Below are positions 33,299-43,397 of a DNA stretch of 64,000 nt, one piece after another. Source of the stretch: Pholiota molesta (taxonomy: Eukaryota; Basidiomycota; Agaricomycetes; Agaricales; Strophariaceae); contig JACGCK010000034.1 in NCBI GenBank assembly GCA_014925825.1, positions 283,521 through 347,520 of the forward strand, read 5' to 3'. Below the pieces are notes generated by a model. It searched no databases and was not told the origin of the DNA. It saw nothing but the letters and a program-made list of their open reading frames with translations. The position numbers and the translations under genes are program-made. Numbering within the stretch: the stretch's first letter is position 1; every line of letters begins with the position of its first letter.

Positions 33299-34820
33299 AT
33301 GTCCATCTTAGAATCCAGGGAGCTCCCGCTAGAGCTCATCGAGAAAATCATAGATGAGGCCTTCTATTCCCAACCCTCTACTAACACCCAATGCGAAAGG
33401 ATGATGGCGGTCGAATCCCTATCTTCGCTAGCCCGCGTCTCCCACGTCTTTCGCCAACGCGTAAACGCCCACCGGTTCTCGATCGTGTCCTTTCACCGAA
33501 GAGGCTTGACGCCCCTTCGTTTTATCCATGCATTCCGCGATCTGCTGCAATCCGAGTCGGATGTGTGGTTGGCGCCCAGCATGGGGATTGCGCGTCATGT
33601 CCGGAAGTTGGTGGTGATCCTGGGTGAGTACATCGCCATGGACGGCGCCACGGTTCCACATTGGGCGCTGGCAGACGGGTCGTTGAGCACGATAATGAAT
33701 ATCGTATTCCGCTTCCGCGGAGGCGACGGCGACGCATACTCGACGGGCGACTATACGCTCGCATTATGGGGGTTTGCGGGCGAGCAATGTTCCAATTGGA
33801 ATGTGGTGAAACCCGAATTCATGTCCACCCTCGAGGACCTGTTAGATACCCGCATTGCAAGGTTGGAATTGAAATGGCTCAGTAACATACCTCCGACACT
33901 GCTAAAAGGATGGCATGTTAAACACATCTCGATGTCTAACATATCATTTCAGTGGACTCTGAATTCTCAAAACGTTCTAGAGTATACGGCGCTGGGACCA
34001 TGGCACCACCTCGAGAGCTTGGATATACTTCGCACGCCAGCCTTTTTCGATCTCGTTGCTCCAGGCGATATCCCCAATGATTCCCCATGTTGAAAGCTCT
34101 GACGGTCACCCTGTCGGACAGTTCAATGGCTGAATCTATTTCCTCTCATTGGCAACATTGGTCCATGCTGGAAGAGCTCACGCTCAATTTCGACGGCAGT
34201 ACATTGAATTTGCGGCTCCTCCCCCCTCAGAACTGGAATTCTCATCACTCGATCATGATTACCGCACAGATCGCAATTATTCGCACTTCCGGGTGGATTA
34301 TACACATTTGGCCCGTTTGACGAGGCTTACCGTTAATCTGCGGCGGGTGGACTACACCAGCAGCAGCATCGTGTCGTCAATCGAGTCCTCCATGGACCGC
34401 ATCCTCAATCACATCGGACCGCGCCTTCCGCCCCTCTCTCGCCTCGCCATCCTCATCGACAGCGCTTTTGATGTCGGATTTCGCAATGAAAAAATTCGAC
34501 GCGCCACTGATATCCCTGCCGAAATCGCCCGTGCATCCATGGACGCTCTCCTCGCGCAGTATCCGCCGTCCCCGATTTCCACCATCGCCATTCAATGTGA
34601 TATCTCGCTGTGGCAGCTTGCGCAGGCCGCGCCGGCGCTGGAGACGTTCCGGCAGGATGGGCTGGATGCGCTGCGCGAGGTGTTCCCGAGGCTGAGCGTG
34701 GGGCCGCGGCGGCAGGTGTATGACAGCAAGGTGGCCAAGAGATGGCAACATCAGGGGCAGGCGAGTGCAGTGCTTTTCTCGGGGATCTTTTCCGTTGTGT
34801 CTACCGCAGCGACACCTTGA
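33299..34820 (+). pseudogene. F-box-like protein gene with two frameshifts
   Basis: Starts MSILESRELPLELIEKIIDEAF, an F-box-type N terminus of a different subfamily from the others here, then SLARVSHVFRQRVNAHRFS. Frame 1 runs to a stop at 34093, frame 2 continues from about 34087 (MLKALTVTLSDSS...LEELTLNF), and frame 3 from about 34230 (SELEFSSLDHDYRTDRN...LARLTRLTVNLRR) to 34820. Together they form one protein of about 500 residues. Both shifts fall at or beside C-runs (CCCC near 34081, CCCCCC at 34221-34226), so an assembly error is as possible as real decay. Confidence 0.65.
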
Positions 34821-35417
34821 AAGAAAGAAAGTGAGGCGGTGCCGGGCGCCTGCGGCGTCTTCGGCGAGGAATGATGGTCAGATGCGCGTACAATGGCGTA
34901 AAGTAAGGACAGTTTGTACTGCATTCGACGAATGATGTTATTCATTACTTGGAGAATACAAAATAAAGCTCACCCCGCACAAACCCGAGCGCGGTTATGC
35001 TGATCCTGCCCTTCAAGAGGGGTCTACTAGAAATTTGGGCTTGTGCTTGCGCTCTTGCACTACCTTGCAATATTGATGTTGACAAGGAGTGTTTGGCCGC
35101 ACTGGAGGCGGAAATGTTCGAAAATTCGGCTCTTGAAGGAATTGCTGGTCACTATCAATGGGGTCTCATGGCGATAGAGAGGGAACTGACAGCAAGCTCG
35201 AGGTAAGCTGAGGCTCTTGCACTCCTTTTTGAGATTTCTTGATGACTTAAGTTCGATTGTAGCATGCCCCTGAATATGAACAGCTACCACAACGTCCTCA
35301 AGTCGTTGACTCGTGCCCTCGTCCTAATACATGGCCCAAGGGTAAAGCCAAAAAATGAAAATGAAAATAAGATAACAATCTAGTAGACAGTTAGACTACC
35401 GTAGACGTTTAGTAACA
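34821..35417. other. gene-free spacer
   Basis: The frame at 34997-35206 has a GTAAGC-like donor and could be an exon, but shows no recognisable features. Nothing else seen. Confidence 0.3.
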
Positions 35418-35575
35418 AAGCGCAAGTGTACGCATATTCTCCACTCAGCAGCAACTTGCGCTTTCGGAACTCGTGCAAGTACGCGCAAAAGTGCTTAGAG
35501 TCACGCAAGCTAGTGCAAAAATTCCAGCGCAAGTCAAGCGCAAGAAGCGCAGGCGAGCGCACGCGCTGCGGGGAT
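35418..35575. repeat. cluster of GCGCAAGT-like words
   Basis: GCGCAAGT, GCAAGT and GCGCAAG variants on both strands occur about nine times in 150 bp. Degenerate, not a clean tandem array. Confidence 0.5.
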
Positions 35576-35800
35576 GGTTATGAAGAAGCTGTTGATGTAG
35601 TAGGGCATGGAGTAAGGCGCTTGGGACCGGGAGTGCACGTGAGTGTCTGGCGCACGGTGTGTTTTGGGGAGGTGACTTACGAGAGATGCGGGTCGAAAGT
35701 CGGGGATAACGTGAGGTGGGGAGATAGATCCAGAAGGTCTATATATCGAGCGCGGTGTCTGTATGTGCTTCTGTACGTACATTCTGCGTACATTGGTCAA
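35540..35800 (-). pseudogene. truncated duplicate of the promoter and 5' end of the 32373-32852 gene
   Basis: In minus orientation it repeats the start MPYYINxxFxTIPAA of the small gene and then diverges after about 15 codons at the GCGCAAG cluster. Upstream similarity extends about 170 bp and includes the TATATA and CGGTGTCTGTAT words and a CGTACGTACA-like block. Only the promoter and N terminus were copied. Confidence 0.65.
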
Positions 35801-36160
35801 AATAAGAATCAAGTCATCGACGCTCACTCAATGCAAGATATTAGAAGGAACCATGAATCACAAGTGCAATACCCACTCCACAAAATTCGCCCCCAGTCCA
35901 AGCACACATTTTTGCTATGAGAGCACTCTCACAACCTATGGATGGTCGTGTTCTTTATGTGAGATGAGAAGAGCAAGAGCGGTGCCACATCCAAACTGCA
36001 TCGAACTTGCGTAAGTATTGGGATTTGGTGACAATAGCGCGTGATCGGAAATATCCGGCCCTCGTGACTGGGAGGATTTCGCTTGCTGTGTGCTTGCGTC
36101 AACCTTGCGGCATGTTCCCTTCTCGATTCTCGACTTAGCTCTTATTCCATCCACAGCCTA
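35801..36160. other. gene-free spacer
   Basis: No recognisable gene or repeat. Confidence 0.4.
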
Positions 36161-37100
36161 TCCCGACCAACATGGCATCCCCCACCCCGCTGCGATGGGA
36201 CGAGCCCACTGCGTCAGCGCGAGGGCCCCGTCATCTACTCGCGCCTCTCCTCAACCACCAAGCTTGGGAGTCGGCGCCCCCTAGGTCCTTCACTGGTCCT
36301 TCAGCAGTCCTTCAGTAGCTTCAGTACCTACTGCGCGCTGTGCATCACCATCAGCGCGCCCGCTCCATTACGTAGACTAGACAATGCCAACGTTCAGCTG
36401 CCCATCGACAGCCCCTTTCGACCCGGTCAAGATCGTCTCCTTCGCTGAAACCATCTCGTGTCTAATATCTTCCATGACACGCCTGGACGTAGGGCCGGCT
36501 ATCGCAGTGTCTAGGGCGCATTCGGGGACGAGCGGGGCGGATGACGCGGGGCGGAGGAGTAGGAACTCGGTGCTGGATCGGTGCTGCAGCGCCCTCTGGT
36601 GAAGCGTGCGGAGGCGCGCTGCGGATCATAAGGCAGCGGCGGTCTCCTTCTCATGCTGCACCCCGGTGTGTACATGTTGTCCTCCTCACGGAGCGAGCCG
36701 TGCCTTCGACCCGCAAGCCAGGTGCCCTGTACAGCCGCCAGCCGCGTCAGCCTTGCTTGTCGCGTGTTCGTCTCCCAAATCCTTTCTCCCATCTCGAGTA
36801 GACCGTATTCCATCCACTTCCAACGTGGCCATCCTTTGCTGCCGCCCCACCGCAGCGTGACGATCCCCCTGCGTCGGTGTACGGGCCGTCGTCTGAGGAC
36901 TTACCCGCGCCTCTCTCCCTCCATCAAGCGCTGCAGCGCCCTCGTCCTACAATGCCTACCACGCGCTGTTCACCGCCATCCGCGTGCCTACCCCATCGCA
37001 CAAACCGACTATGCCAGCACCACCGCCCGTCGACATCCCCTTCGGCCGACCTGTGCAAGATCGCATCCTGAGATCCGTGCGGTCATGCCGCGCCTAATGG
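36161..37100 (+). pseudogene. two diverged copies of a decayed gene segment
   Basis: 36140-36560 and 36800-37160 share, in order, a TATTCCATCCAC word, a GCGTCRG...GGGCC block, CTACTCGCGCCTCTC / CTTACCCGCGCCTCTC, a block ending in GACAATGCC / GACTATGCC, and a GTCGACATCCCCTTCGG-like block. One frame in the first copy reads LDNANVQLPIDSPFRPGQDR. Stops and frame changes are common; family not recognised. Confidence 0.4.
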
Positions 37101-37732
37101 CGTCGTTCAGAGACGGAGGAGGGCCTGGGTGTAGGCCGAGAATCGCAGTGGCCCCGGCACGTATGCGAACGCGCGCGCTGGATGGGTCGGCGCGGAAGGG
37201 GTTCAAAGATGGGTGCGAGGGTGGAGAAAGAGGTGTCTGGTGAAGAGCGCATCTGGGATGGAGCACGGTATGGAGTGGATACTGGGGTGGAGATCTGTGC
37301 GAGGCAGGCGATCACGGCTGGTGGTGGTGCAGGACGCTGTCCTGTAGCTCACAGAGCTACTTGCGCATCCCGGTATAAGACTGTCAGGTGTACGTCTTTC
37401 GCTCTCTGTTCGTGATTTTTTTTTGGCCTGACATACGTCTTGTTCAGTCTGCGATCTCGCGTCGATCCGAGATGAGAGCGAGGCTGGCGCCGCATAAATA
37501 TCCGTATGCGAGGCTGCCTGCATGCACACCTCCCATCCTGTCCATGGGACCATCACGCGTTGCGAAGACAACGAGGAGGGCCCTGAATCGCGATGTCCAG
37601 GATGCATTAAGGGACGAGTGGTGTGAATGAGGTGGTGCGGATGTGTTCGCGCGGGGTCGGGAGTGAAAAGCCGTCCGGTGGAGAGCGCAGGTGGGATGGA
37701 GTGCGATGCAGATACTGGGGTGGAGATATTTG
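37101..37732. repeat. tandemly duplicated segment, first copy and start of second
   Basis: GAGCGCATCTGGGATGGAG...ATACTGGGGTGGAGAT (37246-37292) recurs as GAGCGCAGGTGGGATGGAG...ATACTGGGGTGGAGATATTTG (37682-37732). GGCCTGACATACGTCTTGTTCAG (37426-37448) recurs at 39098-39120. The second copy is interrupted by the hAT-like element that starts at 37733. Confidence 0.55.
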
Positions 37733-38957
37733 TAGGGAATGGCACGGGTCAGCCATACCCGCGCGGGTCACGGGTACGGGTGCCGTCGGGTACGGGTGCG
37801 GGTCAATGATGGCCGACCCGTGACCCGGCAAAACCCGTGGCCGAAAGTCGTTATTCTACTCAATTTCATTCAAATTATACCTTATACTACACGTTTAATA
37901 TACCGTAGCACTTGATTTAAACAATGACGGTTGAAATTTGGCTTGGCAGGCTTGAGGCAGGCCATCGCGGCCGCGTCGAAGGTTTGGGCGACGCGTTCGG
38001 AGATTAAAGCTCCGCTTGAAAAACGAAATCAACCAATTACTAACACTTGATTTGATTCTATAGACCTCCTTACTCTCACCGCATCAACACCACCGCCCAG
38101 CCACCACCCTCTCTCGCACACCACCGTGCCGTGTGCCCCTCCCCATCATGGGATGTGGGCCGGCTCTAGAACGATTCGCGCGAGCGCCCCGCGACGGCGG
38201 CCACGTCATCACAGGCAACGAGGCACGGACGACAGTGCGGACACCACTGCGAGTGGGCGAGCGAGCGTCGCAGAAGAGGGAGGGCGGCGGAAGGCGAGGG
38301 AGCGCAAGGGAGGGCCGCAGAGGGCGAGGGAGGCACCGCGGAGGGCAAGGACCGCCCCCATGACCAGGTGCGGGCGCCGCCACTCCCCGTCAATGGCTCT
38401 AACCCATCCCCAAAGCGCCACGTCACCGTTCCGCTCAGCCGTACGCGCCGTCAGGCGGGGAAAGCCGCCCCCGCACCACCACGTCAGCACGCCACCGCGG
38501 TGCACGCAGGTCCAGCCCGACGCCACGTCGGCACGCACCCGCGGCGCGCGATGGCCCAGATCGTCGCTGCCGCACTGCGCGGCAATGCCAGCGCTCGCCG
38601 CCGCGTGCCCGCCGCTGCCACCCAGCGCTCTAGAGTTGACGGACGCCGAACAATGGCGCGCCACGGGCGCCGGACAACGGCGCGCCATGGACGACGCTGC
38701 ATGATGGGCGGTGTGGCATGTGAACGGGTGAGGGTGCCCGACACCTGCACCACGCCAATACCGTCTCTGCGTACTAGGAACCCTGCCATATGCAGGGTTC
38801 TGTGGCGGAGAGACGCGACTTGCCAGGGTTTGGTGGGCACCCGTAGACACCCGTGCACCCGTAGGGAATAAACCCGCGGGTTGGCGGGTACGGGTTAGCT
38901 CGGGTACGGGTGCGGGTCAGCCCCAAAACACCCTCGGGTTACCCGTGCCATTCCCTA
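37733..38957. mobile_element. hAT-like non-autonomous element (1.2 kb, 8-bp TSD)
   Basis: Ends are TAGGGAATGGCACGGGT and its complement. A perfect 8-bp direct repeat GATATTTG flanks it (37725-37732 and 38958-38965), the target-duplication length of hAT transposons. Subterminal regions are packed with GGGTACGGGTGCGGGT-type repeats on the left and their counterparts on the right, probable transposase-binding sites. The GC-rich interior has long frames on both strands but no recognisable transposase. A perfect palindrome GAACCCTGC/GCAGGGTTC lies at 38779-38801. Confidence 0.85.
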
Positions 38958-38965
38958 GATATTTG

Positions 38966-39350
38966 CGAGCACGGTGGCAAGGCAGCTACCCAGAGCACAC
39001 GAGTCATTACTTCAAGGACATCCCCTTTCCGACCTAGGGTCTGATGGCATATATCTATCTGTATTTCTTCCGTTCTTTCATTCATACTTTTCTGGGCCTG
39101 ATGTACGTCCCGTTCAGTGGCAACCCCGCGTTTATGAAAGACGCGAGCGAAGAGATGGTGCCGCGCGTTGACGGCGGATATATAGTTTCCGTTTCATCTC
39201 CCCTTTCTTTCGATCGCCGCTCTTTCTTCGACATCCGTGACTTACCTGACTTCCTCTCATTAGTCCTGTACATGTGTATCCTTCAATATGAAGCAAATAA
39301 ATCAATTTCTCGGTTATATGGTAGATTGACAACAGATATATGCAAACAAG
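38966..39350. repeat. second part of the duplicated segment and spacer
   Basis: Continuation of the duplicated segment after the hAT-like insertion. One frame reads FLGLMYVPFSGNPAFMKDASEEM near 39090-39160, and the other copy at 37420-37480 is a degraded version, so an old gene piece is present; product unknown. Confidence 0.4.
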
Positions 39351-40820
39351 TCAGCACAGCTCCCAGAGGCTCGAGAACTTCCATATCGGCGCCTCCGGCT
39401 CCTCAAAAGACGCATCTTCCACCTTGGTTCTGAACTTGAAGACAATATTGGATGGCCCTCCACTGCATTGCTGAAGGCACGCCCGCGTGAGGTTCTTGAT
39501 TTCGCTAAACCGTAAAGAAGTCGATGACTCCATGTCGATAAGGGTGATTGTGCGCAGGGGGCATCTCGGGTCGTCGATCGCCCACAGGTTGGTAGGGCCG
39601 AAGAACGCGTGGCGCACGAAGTCGTCTAATAGCGCTTCCGTTTCTGCGTGGCTGCATCGCATGGTTTTGGGCAAGGCGAGCTGGACGTCCGTCAGATGCG
39701 GTGTACGGGCCCAGATGCGTGTGACGCCTCCGAGCGGAGCGGCGGGGATCTCCGGTGCACCCTTGGCGAGCGCGTCGTAGCCCTTGATGGTGAGCGTTGT
39801 GAGGGCAGGCGTGGACTGGAGGATGGTGTGAATGTCGGGAATGTGCTCGTGGTCCATTGGTAAACATGAAAATGCCAGGGTGCGCAGGGCGGGCAGATGA
39901 AGGCCGGTAAGGAGCAAGGCCGGCCGGAAATGATGTGTGTCCCCCCATGGCATTCCGACAAACAATGTAGAAAGGCAGGGAAGGACGTGTTCGGTGGGTG
40001 CGAGATAATCATCAATGCCGAATATTTCATTGAAAGAGATGAACGCCCACTGTAAATCGGGAACGGCGCGAATAAGAGGAAACCAGAAAGTGAGATAGAT
40101 GCCAACGTTGTTCAACGATATATGGGTTAATGATGACCAGTGGGTTGGGATGACTTTGATTGTGAAAGGGAGGTCGTTTTTATCGACAGATAGGCGGCGG
40201 AGCGCTTTGGGAGGCTGATTTGGGAGGTGGCCGATAAGTGTTTGGGTGCGATAGAAAGCCTCCCCGATTGCACTACCAGCGTCGAAGTCCCATTGGTTGG
40301 TAATTGCCATGGTATGCAAATTTGGACAGGTAAACTGGTGACCATCTTTGATTTTTTTTTCCACCAGTTCCCAGATCATTTCTGGGAGTTGGAGGTACTG
40401 TGCCGATGACATGTACTTTAGAAGAAAAGTCAACCCGTCTCCTGCCAGCAGATGGTTCTGATCGATAACTTCAACGTCATCGGTATTACACAGATCGAAG
40501 TATAAAAACGGTGCAATTGAGCCCTGATTCTTCTTCCACCACATAATGTGTTCGATTTCATTCCGAAGGAACGCCCATCCTCCCAGTTCTTCAGGTATTC
40601 GTTGTACCGTGAGGCAATACGACAGGTGAGACCACAGGGTAGGACAGGCGAGTGCGATCCTTCTCCAGGATGAGCAAATATGGCATAGAAGCATTGGCGC
40701 AATCCTCATGTTCGACCTTTGAATCGCAAGAGGACGGCGTGGAAGGCAATGTGTGAAAATTTCGAGGAGAACATCACGTGGGACCTAGGTTATTGGGCTC
40801 GTTGTCGAATGCTTGGATTT
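39351..40820 (-). pseudogene. F-box gene disabled by nonsense codon and start loss
   Basis: From 40709 to 39351 the frame is open for 452 codons and carries the family blocks LLCHICSSWRRIAL, MWWKKNQGSIAPFLY, AQYLQLPEMIWELV and LRR-like repeats. In frame upstream lies the rest of the F-box (DVLLEIFTHCLPRRPLAI) preceded by a TAG at 40787-40785 where the paralogues have a sense codon (Lys in the gene at 11002). No ATG is found where the paralogues start. The remaining Met at 40709 falls inside the F-box, so any product would lack the Skp1-binding core. Otherwise undamaged, suggesting recent inactivation. Confidence 0.7.
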
Positions 40821-41184
40821 TGTTGGACCCGACCTAATCCTTGCCATGTCGCCGATATTCCAATGGTCAAGAGAGGTTGGAGGGACGGGCGGCACGTATC
40901 AAGCAATGTAATAATGCAATGATGAGTCGGAATCGCGTTGACGGTGAAGCTTGGTTTTCCCATCATATATCACACCCACGATCACGTTCAGCCCCTAAGC
41001 TTAAAGGCCTATGGACTGGGTCCCATATTTTATATTTCAACCTATCCATCACGATTATCTCAAATTAACCATTAAGTGGATAGGCAGTAGCCCATGTAGA
41101 ACATATCATAACAGATTGACCGCTACTTCTACTTAACCTTGTCCAAAGCGCACTGGCAGAAACTCATCTACGGCACGAGATCGA
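40821..41184. other. gene-free spacer
   Basis: Non-coding 3' flank of the dehydrogenase gene and upstream flank of the F-box pseudogene. Confidence 0.4.
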
Positions 41185-42290
41185 TCACCACGGAATCCTT
41201 CCATCCTTGATGCTGTGAAATTGACCCCCATCCTTCTCGCGCGTCGAGGCCCAGAGTATATCGAGTACCATACCTGCGGCCACATTGGGCGTACGCAGAA
41301 TACCCTTTAGTAACTCCGCGATCGCACCAGTCTTGTCCGCAAACACCGCTTCCTTGACTAGATAATAGGATTTTTAATGCAATTGTGATGGGTCATTGAA
41401 TGTAGGTCTAACTTAGTAAAATAGTTGTACGCACCCATGTCAGTATCGACTGCCCCAGGACATTGAGGATAAGCCACTGAAGATTACGTCAGCTGCATGA
41501 ATCAATGCCGAAAGTAGAGAAGGAACGCGGGGAACATACCAAGCCAGTCGTTCTCGTAGTGAATTTTACGGGTTACCCAATTTAGCGCAGCCTTGCTCAT
41601 GCCATAGGGTATGTTGAATGTGGCCGTTGCGACGTATTCTACGCTTCCTCGCGTGGAACTGATGGGCACGAAGCGTGGAAGCGGGCTGGCTTTCAGTAAA
41701 TCACGAACAGATTGAAAGAGGACAATGGGGCCAACAGCGTTGACCTAATAATAATAATGAGAGCGGCAGAATGTAAGCTTGTATGCAAGCAATAATATTG
41801 TTGCAGCGAGAGCGAACGTATAGCGAAATGTTCTGTGAATTTGTCAATTGGTGTTTCGTGCATCCTTCCTTCGCAATTCGCAATGCCTAGCAATATGAAG
41901 TAAATCTTAGAGAGTCGAGCCACGAAGAGAAGATATAACGGAATCGCACCAGCGTTAGCGATAACAGTATCAACTCGTCCATGCTTTATACCGATCTCTT
42001 TTGCAATCGCGTCATTTCCCTCCTTGTCCCCAGCAACATATTTCACAATCTCGACCCGTCCAGGATACTGCGCTGCAACCTGAACAAGATAGGAAGCACC
42101 GTTTTCTGGATCGCGCGCGCCGGCGTAGATAATGGCAGAGGGATCCCTGGTTGCAATGACGTCGACGAGGGCTAAACCTAAGAAGAGGAGTGTGTCAGTG
42201 CGCAGGAAGTAGTGTTGGTATGTAGGTAAAGTTACCGAGGCCCCTCGTCGCTCCAGCTATGAGATAGATTTTTGTCGATGATTCAGACAT
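41185..42290 (-). CDS. short-chain dehydrogenase/reductase (SDR), 6 exons, 255 aa
   Basis: NAD(P)-dependent oxidoreductase with a Rossmann fold, cytosolic by absence of targeting signals. Exons: 42290-42236, 42177-41950, 41886-41822, 41744-41540, 41476-41435 and 41357-41185; these add to 256 codons, the usual SDR length. The nucleotide-binding loop is IAGATRGLG near residue 12, VIANAG follows near 90, the catalytic serine is in FVPISSTRGS, and the YGMSK motif supplies Tyr and Lys. The CPGAVDTDMG block after the active site is also typical. Composition resembles fungal norsolorinic-acid-ketoreductase-like SDRs. Oddity: intron 3 starts with ATACGT instead of GTACGT, although both flanking exons are in perfect phase; see findings. 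Confidence 0.85.
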
Positions 42291-43397
42291 AGTATAGTAC
42301 TGAAATGGAATGTGCGGTGGCCAACATGAGAATGTGTCCTCTGATTATAAATGCGTCATCCATGCAGGACCGGCGTTGACTCCACCGACTGTGTGGGTTC
42401 AGACCCGGAAGACGTCCGCCTTCGTGCTTATTAAGGTAGAGCCCCAGTCATAAAGAAATGTGGTTCTCTTAGATTCTAAGCGTTGGTACATGAGTTTAGA
42501 TATACACAGATTGCGCAATTTTCCGGTCTAGGAATAACTAGGAAACGACATCGATGGCTGTACTAATAAAGATCCTATCCTACCTATAACCTTGCTCGCC
42601 CTCCTTGGATTTCCGAATGCAGAATGTGATGGAAGGCATCAGGAGCCGACGGAATCCTATGCGTAATTCCCAAGTATTTTCGCTAAGGCGTCGCCGGTGC
42701 CGGAAGAAGCATTGTCTATAGGTACCCATGACCTAAACTAGAGAGGGTGGTGAGTCAACATGATAATATTAAGTTAAAACTCACAGCAGCGATAGCTTAG
42801 ACCGCCGACATAAAGCCCACAATCACAGGCGTCAAGTAGAGAGCATCTCATCAACGAGAGTTGCTGGAAGGCCAGAACTATCCACGAGCGCACAGATGAG
42901 TGGGGGACGGTGCTTTGAATTATGGAGTCAACGTCTTCGAAGATGCGGCGGGCGAATTCTTATAAAAGACCATAGAATTGAAATGGGGAGAGAAAATAGA
43001 ATCTACGACTATCGGTGCGGGACGTACATATCAACAAGCCCTCGCAAATTCGACACTTTCTACATGTTTTTGGCCGACGAAGACTAAACCAGCTCCCCAA
43101 TTTTCGTGCGCACGAAGAGTATCCCAGCTCCCCAAACTCCAGGCGCATGCTTCGTAAATCCGCTAGGTTCTCCAGGAAGTCAGTGACATGCTGGATAAGA
43201 GTAAGTGAGCGTAGGCATATCAGGACAATGCCAGGATGGCAATTATTAGAGGATCGCTATAAATATGAGGGGTATAGAGGAATTTTGTGAATCAAGTTGA
43301 AGATCGTAAATTTGTGCCAGCCACCTTGAAAACATGCAGAATGGATAGAGGATGTAGTGGCAGCATAGAACGAATACGATGAGTTTGCGGAGGAAAC
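42291..43397. other. gene-free region
   Basis: Contains the SDR promoter (about 42291-42360) and then no credible gene. A CCAGCTCCCCAA motif repeats twice near 43090-43135. Confidence 0.4.

Noticed and set aside
38126..38871. 192- and 213-codon ORFs inside the hAT-like element
   Set aside because: Arg/Pro/Ala-rich on both strands without transposase motifs; the element is better explained as non-autonomous.
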